Assembly (NCBI RefSeq): GCF_900104525.1
Contig: NZ_LT629711.1
Coordinates: 1,984,001 to 2,048,000 of the forward strand
Length of the DNA stretch: 64,000 bases
Source: Pedococcus dokdonensis
GTDB lineage: Bacteria > Actinomycetota > Actinomycetes > Actinomycetales > Dermatophilaceae
Reading direction: 5' to 3'
The notes under the pieces were generated by a model. That model searched no databases, was not told the DNA's origin, and was given only the letters and a program-made list of their open reading frames with translations. Shown one piece after another: positions 17,687 through 26,553 of this stretch. Position numbers and translations under genes: made by a program. The stretch's first letter is position 1; every line of letters begins with the position of its first letter.

Positions 17687-18849
17687 TGAGCATCGAGCTG
17701 CACCACGACCAGCTGACCGATCCGGTCCCCACGGGCCGCCAGCTGCACGTCGGGCGTCCCAACCTCGGCCCCCGCGAGGAGCTGGACCGCCTCATCGACG
17801 GCATCTACGCGCGGCGATGGGTCACCAACGACGGGCCCCTCGTCCGTCAGCTCGAGGACACCCTCACTCAACGGCTTGGCGTGCGCCACTGCATAGCGAT
17901 GTGTAACGGCACGGTGGCCCTCGAGATCGCCATCCGAGCCCTCGGGCTCACCGGCGAAGTCATCGTGCCCAGCTTCACTTTCGTGGCTACCGCGCATGCC
18001 CTCAGCTGGCAGGGCATCACTCCTGTCTTCGCGGACATTGACCCCCGCACGCACAACCTCGACCCCTCCGCGGTCGAGCGCGTCATCACCGAGCGCACGA
18101 CCGGCATCATCGCTGTCCACCTCTGGGGACGCCCCGCGCCTGTCGGTGAGCTGCAGTCCCTCGCGGACCGTCACGGACTGCAACTCATGTATGACGCGGC
18201 CCACGCCTTCGACTGCACCGTCGGCGGGAAGCGGGTCGGTGGCTTCGGGCGTGCAGAGGTCTTCAGCTTTCACGGCACGAAGTTCTTCAACACCTTCGAG
18301 GGTGGGGCGATCGCCACCGACGACGATGAGCTTGCTGCTACCGCGCGCCTCATGCGGAACTTCGGCTTCTCCGGCTACGACAACGTCATCCACCCCGGCA
18401 CCAACGGCAAGATGTCCGAGGTGTGCGCGGCCATGGGGCTGGTGAACCTCGACCACCTCGACACCGTGGTGAAGGAGAACCGGCGGGCACACACCACGTA
18501 CACCAATCTGCTGCGCGACGTGCCGGGTGTCTCGGTGGTTCAGCCAGATCCGGGCGAGGCGCACAACCACCAGTACGTCGTCCTGGAGGTGGACAACGAC
18601 CGCGCGTCGCGAGACGGCATCCTGGCCAGGCTGCACGCGAACGACGTCTTGGCCCGCCGCTACTTCTGGCCGGGGGTCCACCGCATGCAGCCCTACGCCT
18701 CAGCCGACCCGAAGGCCGGGGAACGACTCCCCGTCACCGAACGGCTCGCGGCGGGCATTCTCGTTGTGCCGACCGGACCCTCGGTGAGCGACAGCGACAT
18801 CGAGCGAGTCGTTTCGATCATCCGCGACGCCGTGGACGGTCGACCGTAA
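17686..18849 (+). CDS. DegT/DnrJ/EryC1-type sugar aminotransferase
   Basis: A 387-residue PLP enzyme that aminates a keto-nucleotide sugar. Key residues visible: the GTVALEIAIRAL phosphate-binding start, SFTFVATAHA, Asp170 in YDAAHAF, and Lys199 in SFHGTKFFNTFEGG, the Schiff-base lysine. The Phe-rich sequence near the lysine (H-G-T-K-F-F-N-T-F-E-G-G) is close to WecE/VioA/FdtB-type sugar aminotransferases. It starts at the last base of the preceding stop. Together with the downstream GNAT-WbqC fusion it implies an N-acylated amino sugar in the polymer. No dTDP-glucose synthase or dehydratase gene is in the window, so the precursor must come from elsewhere. Confidence 0.92.
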   Translation: MSIELHHDQLTDPVPTGRQLHVGRPNLGPREELDRLIDGIYARRWVTNDGPLVRQLEDTLTQRLGVRHCIAMCNGTVALEIAIRALGLTGEVIVPSFTFVATAHALSWQGITPVFADIDPRTHNLDPSAVERVITERTTGIIAVHLWGRPAPVGELQSLADRHGLQLMYDAAHAFDCTVGGKRVGGFGRAEVFSFHGTKFFNTFEGGAIATDDDELAATARLMRNFGFSGYDNVIHPGTNGKMSEVCAAMGLVNLDHLDTVVKENRRAHTTYTNLLRDVPGVSVVQPDPGEAHNHQYVVLEVDNDRASRDGILARLHANDVLARRYFWPGVHRMQPYASADPKAGERLPVTERLAAGILVVPTGPSVSDSDIERVVSIIRDAVDGRP

Positions 18850-18886
18850 TGTGCGCGGACCTGACGCATCGACGAGAGGCCTGACC

Positions 18887-19528
18887 GTGGAGAGTCCGCT
18901 CACCGTGAGCCAGCTGATGGAGGGCTACCGCACCCTGCGTGCGGCACCAGTTCGCGTCTCGTCGCGAGTCCTGCGGCCACGGCTGACCAAGCAGCTCGCG
19001 GAGCACACCAAGGTCCACCTCGGCTGCGGGCCATACACCTTCGACGGCTGGGCCAACCTCGACCTCGGCGGAGGCTCGGATGTCGTCTCCTTCGACTTGA
19101 CCGCCCGACTCCCGTTCGAGGACGCATCCCTCGACCGGATCTTCACCGAACACTTCATCGAGCACGTCACCCGTCAGCGTGGCGCACGATTTCTGCGCGA
19201 GTGCGCGCGTGTGCTCAAACCAGGTGGAGTGCTCCGGGTCAGTACGCCAGACCTTGTCAGGCTCGTGGACGAGTACCTGGCCGGGCGGACGACAGAGTGG
19301 ACTGACCAGGGCTGGACACCAGCGACTCCGGCACAGATGCTCAACGAGGGTATGCGCCAATGGGGTCACCGGTTTGTCTACGACGAACCGGAGCTCATCG
19401 CTGCCATCCGTTCCGCGGGGTTCGCCGACGTCACACGTGTGGCTTGGCGAGAGAGTCAGCACGAGGACCTTCGTGGCCTCGAACAGCGAAGCTTCCACGG
19501 CGATCTGATCGTCGAGGCGACGCGGTGA
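18887..19528 (+). CDS. SAM-dependent methyltransferase
   Basis: A 213-residue class I methyltransferase. VHLGCGPYTFDGWANLDLGGG is motif I plus the acidic end of strand 2. LPFEDASLDRIFTEHFIEHV is motif II, and LRECARVLKPGGVLRVSTPDL is motif III. GTG 18887 is chosen because GAGAGG lies ~8 bases upstream; GTG 18851 is an in-frame alternative adding 12 residues without a ribosome site. It has the size and motif order of the small methyltransferases of O-antigen and capsule loci. It may methylate a sugar or amino group of the glycan; substrate unknown. Confidence 0.83.
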   Translation: MESPLTVSQLMEGYRTLRAAPVRVSSRVLRPRLTKQLAEHTKVHLGCGPYTFDGWANLDLGGGSDVVSFDLTARLPFEDASLDRIFTEHFIEHVTRQRGARFLRECARVLKPGGVLRVSTPDLVRLVDEYLAGRTTEWTDQGWTPATPAQMLNEGMRQWGHRFVYDEPELIAAIRSAGFADVTRVAWRESQHEDLRGLEQRSFHGDLIVEATR

Positions 19529-19544
19529 CGGGAGCCGGCGCGCT

Positions 19545-20984
19545 GTGGTGAGGCGCCGTGAGGTCAGAGCCACGTTGGGGAGCGGCGCCGACCTCGCGCT
19601 GCGCCAAGGAATTCAGTTCGTAGTCCTGTTGCTTCTGGCTCGAATCCTGACTCCGGCCGACTTTGGAACGGTCGCACTCCTGGCCATCTACGTTTCCCTC
19701 GCCGGCGTGGTGGCCGACCTCGGTCTGACCACAGCGATCGTCCAGTCACGCGAGCTGAGCCGCGCCGACATCAGCACCGCATTCTTGGCCTCTACAGGGG
19801 TGGGCCTGGGCCTCACGGTTGCTGGGGCCTTGCTGGCTGTCCCGCTGGCGGGCGCCTTCGGCAAGCCGGCACTAGGTCCCCTGGCAGCGCTGATGTCAGC
19901 CAGCATCTTCTTCACCGCCCTGGGTTGCGTCCCCTCAGCGCTCCTCGTGCGAGAGCTGCAATTCGGCAGGCTGGTGATTGTCGGCGTCATCGGGACTGTG
20001 TCGTCGGGATTGGTCGCCGTGGCCCTGGCCATCTCCAACCAAGGAGTGTGGGCCTTGGCCGCTCAGGCGGTCGTCATGAGCATGACAACCGCGCTCGGGG
20101 CTTGGTTAGCAGCTCAGATGCGCCTGTCGTTCCACTGGGCGGGCGAATCGGCTCGCCGCCTGCTCGGCATGGGGAGATTCGTCCTGGCGGCAAACGTCTG
20201 CGACGCGGTGTACGGGCGCGGTCAAACGCTGCTCATCGGTGGGGTTTTCGGCCCAGCCCCGCTGGGGCAGTACATGCGAGCAGACTCCACCCAGCAGCTA
20301 CCGGCAGACGCAGCATCTGCGGTGGTCGGACGCGTCGCCCTGCCCTTGTTCGCGAGATCTTCCGACAACCGACTGGCCCTGGCCAATGGCCTGCGCACGT
20401 CGCTGCGGTCCGCGATGGCAGTGAACGCGGTCGTCATGGCCTTGCTGGCCTCGCTGGCCGGCCCCCTGGTCACCGTCCTGTACGGGCCCCGCTGGGACCA
20501 AGCCGTGCCCCTCCTCACCCTCCTGGCGGTCGCCGGCCTTGTCTGGCCGATGCACGTCATGAACATCAATGCCCTCTATGCGGTGGGGGCTGCCCGGACC
20601 GTGTTCAGGATCGACCTTGTCAAGAAGGGGATCGCGGTGGCGCTCATCGGGATCGGCGCCCTTTTCGGACTACGTGGCGTTGCGAGCGCACAGATCGTCA
20701 TAGGCCTGGTCGCGGCCTGGATCAACGCCCGGGCCGCGGAGGAGGTCACCGGGGTGGGACCACGGCAGCAGGCCCGTCTGGTCCTTCCGATCATCTGTGT
20801 GGCGCTCGCGACTGGTGGTCTGCTCTGGCTCGCACAGCACGTCTGGAGTGGTGACTCTGCTCTCGAGCTCGTCGTTCTCGGCGGCGTCGGCGGCTTGGGG
20901 TATGTCTTGCTGGCGCGACTGCTCGGGGCGACGGCAGTTGGAGACACCCTGAACATGATGCGCGCCGGGAGGAGCACGCCGTGA
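19545..20984 (+). CDS. Wzx-like lipopolysaccharide/oligosaccharide flippase
   Basis: A 479-residue protein with about 12-14 helices, ALRQGIQFVVLLLLARILTPADFGTVALLAIY at the start (Polysacc_synt family), ELSRADISTAFLAST, and the central GRFVLAANVCDAVYGRGQTLLIGGVFGPAPLGQYMRADS. It belongs to the MOP exporter superfamily and likely flips the undecaprenyl-linked repeat unit across the membrane. GTG 19545 has GGGAG 10 bases upstream; GTG 19548 is also possible. The stop overlaps the following GT2 start by 4 bp. No Wzy polymerase or Wzz is obvious in the operon. GC is lower than the window average. Confidence 0.9.
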   Translation: MVRRREVRATLGSGADLALRQGIQFVVLLLLARILTPADFGTVALLAIYVSLAGVVADLGLTTAIVQSRELSRADISTAFLASTGVGLGLTVAGALLAVPLAGAFGKPALGPLAALMSASIFFTALGCVPSALLVRELQFGRLVIVGVIGTVSSGLVAVALAISNQGVWALAAQAVVMSMTTALGAWLAAQMRLSFHWAGESARRLLGMGRFVLAANVCDAVYGRGQTLLIGGVFGPAPLGQYMRADSTQQLPADAASAVVGRVALPLFARSSDNRLALANGLRTSLRSAMAVNAVVMALLASLAGPLVTVLYGPRWDQAVPLLTLLAVAGLVWPMHVMNINALYAVGAARTVFRIDLVKKGIAVALIGIGALFGLRGVASAQIVIGLVAAWINARAAEEVTGVGPRQQARLVLPIICVALATGGLLWLAQHVWSGDSALELVVLGGVGGLGYVLLARLLGATAVGDTLNMMRAGRSTP

Positions 20985-22009
20985 GCAAGCCACTCGTGAG
21001 CGTTCTTGTCATGGCCTACAACCATGAGCAATTCATCGGACGAGCACTCGACAGCATCGTGTCCCAGCACCTCGACGAGCCCTTCGAGGTGCTCGTCGGT
21101 GAGGACTGCTCCACGGACAATACCCTCCACATCGTCCGGGACTTCGAAGTCCGCCACCCGGGCCTGGTCCGTGTTGTCACGTCCGAATCCAACGTCGGGA
21201 TGCACGCCAACCACAAAAGACTCGTGCTGGCCGCCGAAGGCGAGTACGTCGCCTATTGCGAAGGCGATGACTGGTGGTTTCCCGGCAAGCTCCGTGCGCA
21301 GCTGAACCAGCTTCGGGCTCAGCCCTGGCTCATTGGCAGCCACACGGACTTCACTCATGTCATCCCTTCGCAAAGCGGGTGGCGAGGTCGCGTTGGCTAC
21401 GCGACGCGCGTGCGCAAGGTGGCCCCCACACCGACACGCTTCGTCGACCTTCTAGAGCGAAACTTGGTGCAGACCTGCACCCTCGTCCTCCGACGTTCAG
21501 TAGCCACCGACTACGTTCGGTCGGGCCACCTGGAGCGCGGCTATGCGGTTGGTGATTGGCCACTCTGTCTCTATGCGACGCAGTTCGGAGACCTCGGTTT
21601 CGATACGACGCCTTTGGCGGCATACAGGCGGGTCGCCGGCTCGGTCACGAACGTTGGCATCGAGCGCCAGGTCGAGCGAGTGCGCGACCAGCACCGGATG
21701 ATCGACGACTTTGCTGACGAAGCCAGGGGGCGCGGCATTCCCGGCAGCGAGGTCGCCGCCCGCCGAGGGCACCAGGTCACGGATTCCGCCGTCGTCTGGT
21801 CGAGCCTAATGGCGGGTAGGCCACGGTTGGCCTGCAGCTCGAACGAGTCCACCTCGCGGTCCCTGCTCAGCAGCGTGCACCCCCTCGTGCGGCTCGCTTG
21901 GATCAGTGCGGCCCGGATCCCACTGCTGGCGAAGGGAATGCGGTTGTTCGCGGAAACGGCCGTGCGATGTCGTGAGCTGCTGACCTACAGGCGGATCGAT
22001 GTCGGATAG
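20981..22009 (+). CDS. Family 2 glycosyltransferase
   Basis: A 342-residue protein: PLVSVLVMAYNHEQFIGRALDSIVSQ, FEVLVGEDCSTDNT (E-D in the nucleotide site), EGEYVAYCEGDDWWFPGKL as the metal site (G-D-D-W-W, typical of capsule GT2 enzymes), and GDWPLCLYATQFGDLGF. The C-terminal ~120 residues are Arg/Ser-rich with one hydrophobic stretch (LAWISAARIPLLAKGMRLF) that may touch the membrane. The GTG start overlaps the flippase stop, and the end overlaps the next gene by 11 bp. Codon use is noticeably less GC-biased than in genes before 17 kb. Confidence 0.85.
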   Translation: MSKPLVSVLVMAYNHEQFIGRALDSIVSQHLDEPFEVLVGEDCSTDNTLHIVRDFEVRHPGLVRVVTSESNVGMHANHKRLVLAAEGEYVAYCEGDDWWFPGKLRAQLNQLRAQPWLIGSHTDFTHVIPSQSGWRGRVGYATRVRKVAPTPTRFVDLLERNLVQTCTLVLRRSVATDYVRSGHLERGYAVGDWPLCLYATQFGDLGFDTTPLAAYRRVAGSVTNVGIERQVERVRDQHRMIDDFADEARGRGIPGSEVAARRGHQVTDSAVVWSSLMAGRPRLACSSNESTSRSLLSSVHPLVRLAWISAARIPLLAKGMRLFAETAVRCRELLTYRRIDVG

Positions 22010-23129
22010 CTCAGAGGTCCGTTCCCTAGAGCTCTCTTCTGAGAGCCTGCTTGAGAGCAGCATCGTCGCGGCGCTGCAGGATCTGGACCCAGCCCACATT
22101 CGCATTGCCGATCTGGCGTCCTACGCCGCCAAGGTGACGAGCTTGGGCCAAAACCTTCACGTGGCGGACGGCAACTCGCTCGTCTCCTTCGTCCTCTACT
22201 ACGAAAATGATGCCGAGTTCTTTGTGAGCATGGTGTGGACGGACACCTCGCGGCAGGGGCAGGGCCACGCACGCCGGTTACTCCGGGCGTTGATGGCTGC
22301 GGCACGTGGCACGGCAAAGCCGATCCGCCTTGTGGTGAACGCGGCCAATCCCGCCCTCGACCTCTACTCGCAGCTGGGTTTTGTCGAGGCATCGCGCGAG
22401 GGCGACCAAGTGACGATGATCCGCCCACTCAGAGCAGCGATCATGCAGCCCTACGTCTTTCCATACCTCGGCTACTTCCATCTCATCGAGGCCAGCGACA
22501 CGTTTGTCTTCTACGACGACGTGCAACACATCCGACGTGGGTGGGTCAACCGCAACAACCTGCTGGTCAACGGGGCGCCCCATCGGTTCACCATTCCGCT
22601 CGCCGAGGCCACGCAGAACGCGCGCATCAACGAGATCGGTACCTCTATCGACCAGCGGTGGCTGGACAAGCTCCGAGCGACATTGGTGCAGGCGTATGCG
22701 CATGCTCCGTTCAGGGAGCCAGTGGTCGACCTCGTCATGGGAACCCTCACGGCCACATATGCCAGCGTGGCTGACCTCGCCATCGCCTCCGTCCGTCAGG
22801 TCTACGACTACCTGGACCTCCCACTCCGCTGCACGACCTCCAGCGCATTCAGTCCTCAGACACAGGAATTGGAGCGAATGGATCGACTCGTGGCGATTAC
22901 CCGCGACCTCGGCTATTCCGCGTACGTCAACGCACCAGGCGGGGCGATGCTCTACGAGAAGGAGCAGTTCCTGGCCCAGGGAGTCCACCTCAGCTTCGTC
23001 GAGAGTGAGAGCGTGTCGTACCACCAGGGGCCGCGACCGTTCGTCCCGTCACTGTCGATCCTCGACGTGCTGATGCACAACAGCCCGAGCGACACCCGCG
23101 AGCTGCTCACGCGATTCCGGTATCGCTGA
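21999..23129 (+). CDS. GNAT acetyltransferase fused to WbqC-like protein
   Basis: A 376-residue two-domain protein. Residues 1-~143 are a GNAT fold: SFVLYYENDAEFFVSMVWT (strands 3-4), RQGQGHARRLL (acetyl-CoA pyrophosphate loop, 85-95), NPALDLYSQLGF (motif B, ~117-128). Residues ~146-376 are WbqC-like: AAIMQPYVFPYLGYFHLIEASDTFVFYDDVQHIRRGWVNRN, then YEKEQFLAQGVHLSFV and SILDVLMHNS near the end. WbqC proteins occur in O-antigen loci next to sugar aminotransferases. As I recall, WbqC was named from an E. coli locus whose glycan carries an N-acetylglycyl amino sugar. The fusion may acylate the amino sugar made by the aminotransferase of this operon. That job is inference. Confidence 0.82.
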   Translation: MSDSSEVRSLELSSESLLESSIVAALQDLDPAHIRIADLASYAAKVTSLGQNLHVADGNSLVSFVLYYENDAEFFVSMVWTDTSRQGQGHARRLLRALMAAARGTAKPIRLVVNAANPALDLYSQLGFVEASREGDQVTMIRPLRAAIMQPYVFPYLGYFHLIEASDTFVFYDDVQHIRRGWVNRNNLLVNGAPHRFTIPLAEATQNARINEIGTSIDQRWLDKLRATLVQAYAHAPFREPVVDLVMGTLTATYASVADLAIASVRQVYDYLDLPLRCTTSSAFSPQTQELERMDRLVAITRDLGYSAYVNAPGGAMLYEKEQFLAQGVHLSFVESESVSYHQGPRPFVPSLSILDVLMHNSPSDTRELLTRFRYR

Positions 23130-23233
23130 CCGGTACCCGGCTCGGCGAGGAACCGGCACCATCACATCGACCGGTAGGCTCGGCTCGTGGCCGCACCCCA
23201 TGACATGACCGCACTCATGCCCCCGGTGAACTG

Positions 23234-24181
23234 ATGGCTGGTGGACTCTTCGCGCTGCTCGACGACATTGCCGTGCTGGCCAAGGCCGCTGCGGCGTCGG
23301 TCGACGACGTGGGCGCCGCCGCCAGCCGGGCCAGCGTCAAGGCGGCCGGCGTCATCGTCGACGACACGGCGGTGACCCCGCGCTACGTCGAGGGCCTCTC
23401 CCCCGCCCGCGAGCTGCCGATCATCAAGAAGATCGCGATCGGCTCGCTGCGCAACAAGCTGCTCTTCATCCTCCCCGCGGCGATCCTGCTGAGCCAGTTC
23501 TTCCCGGTGGCGCTCACCCCGCTGCTCATGCTCGGTGGCACCTACCTCTGCTTCGAGGGCGTCGAGAAGATCTGGGAGCGGCTCGCCGGGCACGGTGAGA
23601 CCGACGCCGACGCCGCGCACGAGCGTGGTGAGGTCGCTGACGAGGACTCGATCACGAGTGGCGCGATCCGCACCGACTTCATCCTGTCGGCCGAGATCAT
23701 GGTGATCTCGCTCAACGAGGTGGCCGACGAGCCGTTCGTCAGCCGGGCGATCATCCTGGTCGTGGTCGCCCTCGCGATCACCCTGCTCGTCTACGGCGTC
23801 GTGGCCCTGATCGTGAAGATGGACGACGTGGGCCTGCACCTGTCCGAGCGCGACTCCCAGACGAGCCGCAGCATCGGGCGGGGGCTGCTGGCGGCCATGC
23901 CGCGCCTGCTGTCCACCCTGTCCGTCGTGGGAGTGGCCGCGATGATCTGGGTCGGTGGCCACATCCTGCTGGTGGGCCTCGACGACCTCGGACTGCACGC
24001 GCCGTACTCCTGGGTCCACCACGCCGAGGAGGCGGTCCACGACGCGACGGGCGCGCTGGGCGGCGTCTTCGGCTGGCTGACCAACACGGTCGGGTCGGCG
24101 ATCCTCGGCCTGATCGTGGGCTCGATCGTCGTCGCTGTCATGCACGTCATCCCCCGGCGCGGCGCGGCCCGCGAGCACTGA
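23234..24181 (+). CDS. DUF808 family membrane protein (YedI-like)
   Basis: A 315-residue inner-membrane protein with the DUF808 opening GGLFALLDDIAVLAKAAAASVDDVGAAA and VKAAGVIVDDTAVTPRYVEG, followed by GSLRNKLLFILPAAILLSQF, GGTYLCFEGVEKIWE, and several more helices ending LGLIVGSIVVAVMHVI. E. coli YedI belongs to the same family; no biochemical role is known. It is a separate transcription unit with normal high GC, marking the right end of the low-GC glycan segment. No clear ribosome site precedes ATG 23234. Confidence 0.92.
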   Translation: MAGGLFALLDDIAVLAKAAAASVDDVGAAASRASVKAAGVIVDDTAVTPRYVEGLSPARELPIIKKIAIGSLRNKLLFILPAAILLSQFFPVALTPLLMLGGTYLCFEGVEKIWERLAGHGETDADAAHERGEVADEDSITSGAIRTDFILSAEIMVISLNEVADEPFVSRAIILVVVALAITLLVYGVVALIVKMDDVGLHLSERDSQTSRSIGRGLLAAMPRLLSTLSVVGVAAMIWVGGHILLVGLDDLGLHAPYSWVHHAEEAVHDATGALGGVFGWLTNTVGSAILGLIVGSIVVAVMHVIPRRGAAREH

Positions 24182-24250
24182 CTCGTCCCTTCGGTCGGAA
24201 GTGGGCCTGTCGGCGCGGCCGGGACCCGGCCCGGCTCCATACTCGTGGGG

Positions 24251-26551
24251 ATGACGACCACGCAGGCCCCTCCGGAGAGCCTCGTGCCCTCCGTCGCGCC
24301 CGTGGGCGACCGGGGCGCGGGGTCGTGGGCGACCCGCAGCGCCGGCCCGATGCTGGCCGCCGTGCTGTCCCTGCTCGCCGCGGTGCAGGCGTTGCGGCTG
24401 TGGGAGTGGCGCCCGGGCACGCCGCTGAGCCTCGCCGGTGACTCCCCGCAGCTGCTCACCCAGGTCACCGCCATCCTCGACGGGGCCCGCTACCAGTCGA
24501 CCGGTCACGTGGGCGCGCCGTTCGGTCTCAACGGCAGCTGGTTCGCGACCGCCGACCAGCTCAACTTCGCAGCCATCCGGTTCATCGGCCTCTTCACCGA
24601 CGACCCTGCGACGGCCGCGACCCTCTTCTTCCTCGCCGGCTTCCCGGCCGCAGCCCTCTCGGCCTACTGGCTGGCCCGGCAGCTCGGCACCCACCGACCC
24701 GCCGCCGTCATGGTCGGCACGCTCTTCGCGGTGCTGCCGGGGCACCAGACCTGGTTCAGCCACCCGTGGATCGCGGCCTACTGGGTCGTCCCGCTCGGCC
24801 TCTGGCTGGCGCTGCGCACCCTGCAGGGCGCCATCCTGTGGCCCCCGGTCCGCGACCTGCGCCAGCCCGGCCCGGGCCGCCGACCCGCGGTGCTGCTCGC
24901 CCTGCGCACGGTGCTGGTCGCCGTGGCCGTCGGCCTGTCCGACGTCTACTGGGTCGCCTTCACCCTGGTCCTGCTCGGGGTGGCGTTGCTCGTCCGCATG
25001 GCGCGGACCCGCCGGGCGGTCGGGCTGGTCCCCGGCGTCGCAGCTGCCCTGTTCGTGGCCCTCCCCTGCGTCATCAGCCTCGCCCTCACCACCCGGGGCC
25101 GCGCCGCCGACGTGATCACGTCCGACCTGCCCGCCCAGCGCACCATCGGCGAGGCCGAGCGCTACTCCGGCAAGCTGATCGACCTCGTGCTCCCGTGGTA
25201 CGAGCACCGGTTCGAACCGTTCTCGTTCCTCACCACCGCCTACGGGTATGCCGCGCCGCCGAGTGTGGAGCACCCTGCCCTCGGCATCGTGGCCCTGGTC
25301 GGCGTGACCGGGCTGCTCTGGGTGACGGTGCGCAACCTCGCGAGCGGTCACCGCGTGCCGGCCGCGCTCGGCTCGCTCACCGCCCTGCTGCTCGTGGCAC
25401 TGGCCTTCTACACCAAGGGCGGGCTCGGCTCCCTCTTCGCGTTGTTCGTGACCCCGCAGATCCGCACCTGGTCGCGGCTGGTCGTCGTGATCGGGCTGTT
25501 GGGGCTGCTCGCGGTGGGTCTCTGGGCCTCGCGACCGGGGCGCAGCCGTGGTGCCGCCTGGCCACTGGCCGCCGGGCTGATCCTGCTGGGCGTCCTCGAC
25601 CAGACGAACCCGGGCGTGGCCCCCGACTACACCGCCCTGCGCGCCACCCAGCAGGACCTCACCCGCTTCACGTCGGACCTGCGGGCGGCCACCGGTCCGG
25701 GGTGCGCGGTCTTCCAGCTCCCGGTCACCCGCTTCCCCGAGGAGCCGCCGGCCGGGGCGATGGGCGACTACGACCACTTCCTCCCCTCCCTCGCGTCGCC
25801 GAAGGACCTGGCCTGGAGCTACGGCGCGATGCGCGGCACCTCGCGCGCCGACTGGCAGCTCGCCCTGCCCGTCGGGGACACCCCCGCCCTGCTCGACGAC
25901 CTCGCGGCGGCAGGCTTCTGCGCCGTCGAGGTCGACCGCGCCGGCTACTCGACCGCGACCGCGACCGACCCGACGGCCGATCTCACCAAGGCGCTCGGCC
26001 CCGCGACCGCGCAGACCCGCGACGGCGGCCTCACGGCATACTCCCTCGCCCCGCTGCGCGACGCGGCGCGCGCCCGGCCGGCCGCCGAGCAGGCGACCCG
26101 GCGCGACGACGTGCTGCGCCCCACCCTGGTGACGCTCGGCGGGTCGCTCGTCGACCTCGACGGCGACGGCGTGCCGCGGCAGTGGACCGGGCCGACCGCC
26201 GACCTGCGGGTCGCCACCATGGGCTCCGCCGCACGCACGGTCACGGTCAGCTTCGACCTCGTCGCCCTCGACGGGAAGCCCGGTGAGGTCACCGTCACCG
26301 GGCCGGTCCAGGGGTCGACGACGATCTCGCTCACCGACGCCCCGACCCACGTCGTGCTGACCATCGACGCCGCACCCGGCCTGAGCACGGTCACCCTGAC
26401 CAGTGCCGCCGAGGTGACCGCCATTCCCGGCGAGGACGGCGCAGTGGCCTCGTTGCGGTTCGACAACCTGCGGGTCGAGAGCGCGACCGGATCGGCCAAC
26501 GCGACCACGGGGCAGCAGTTCGCCGCCGACTCGCCGCCGTCCGGCCGCTGA
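24251..26551 (+). CDS. Large membrane protein with GT-C-like N-terminus and exported C-terminal domain
   Basis: A 766-residue protein. Residues ~35-470 hold about 11-12 helices. The first outside loop reads PLSLAGDSPQLLTQVTAIL, with an acidic residue where GT-C enzymes keep one, and FFLAGFPAAALSAYWLARQ follows. The last ~280 residues are outside, beta-rich and soluble (FQLPVTRFPEEPPAGAMGDYDHFLPS, later VTVTGPVQGSTTISL). ATG 24251 is preferred to GTG 24245, but neither has a clear ribosome site. It is followed 2 bases later by another membrane gene, so they probably form a pair. Such actinobacterial proteins are usually annotated only as integral membrane; a lipid-linked sugar transferase role is plausible, not shown. 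Confidence 0.62.
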   Translation: MTTTQAPPESLVPSVAPVGDRGAGSWATRSAGPMLAAVLSLLAAVQALRLWEWRPGTPLSLAGDSPQLLTQVTAILDGARYQSTGHVGAPFGLNGSWFATADQLNFAAIRFIGLFTDDPATAATLFFLAGFPAAALSAYWLARQLGTHRPAAVMVGTLFAVLPGHQTWFSHPWIAAYWVVPLGLWLALRTLQGAILWPPVRDLRQPGPGRRPAVLLALRTVLVAVAVGLSDVYWVAFTLVLLGVALLVRMARTRRAVGLVPGVAAALFVALPCVISLALTTRGRAADVITSDLPAQRTIGEAERYSGKLIDLVLPWYEHRFEPFSFLTTAYGYAAPPSVEHPALGIVALVGVTGLLWVTVRNLASGHRVPAALGSLTALLLVALAFYTKGGLGSLFALFVTPQIRTWSRLVVVIGLLGLLAVGLWASRPGRSRGAAWPLAAGLILLGVLDQTNPGVAPDYTALRATQQDLTRFTSDLRAATGPGCAVFQLPVTRFPEEPPAGAMGDYDHFLPSLASPKDLAWSYGAMRGTSRADWQLALPVGDTPALLDDLAAAGFCAVEVDRAGYSTATATDPTADLTKALGPATAQTRDGGLTAYSLAPLRDAARARPAAEQATRRDDVLRPTLVTLGGSLVDLDGDGVPRQWTGPTADLRVATMGSAARTVTVSFDLVALDGKPGEVTVTGPVQGSTTISLTDAPTHVVLTIDAAPGLSTVTLTSAAEVTAIPGEDGAVASLRFDNLRVESATGSANATTGQQFAADSPPSGR

Positions 26552-26553
26552 CC

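Noticed and set aside
17280..23130. Genomic island with integrase
   Set aside because: No integrase, transposase, tRNA or flanking direct repeat was found, so only compositional evidence supports transfer.
23162..26350. A 1,062-codon reverse open frame opposite DUF808 and the 766-residue membrane protein
   Set aside because: Composition is that of a shadow (Gly, Arg, Gln, His) and the + strand genes are convincing.
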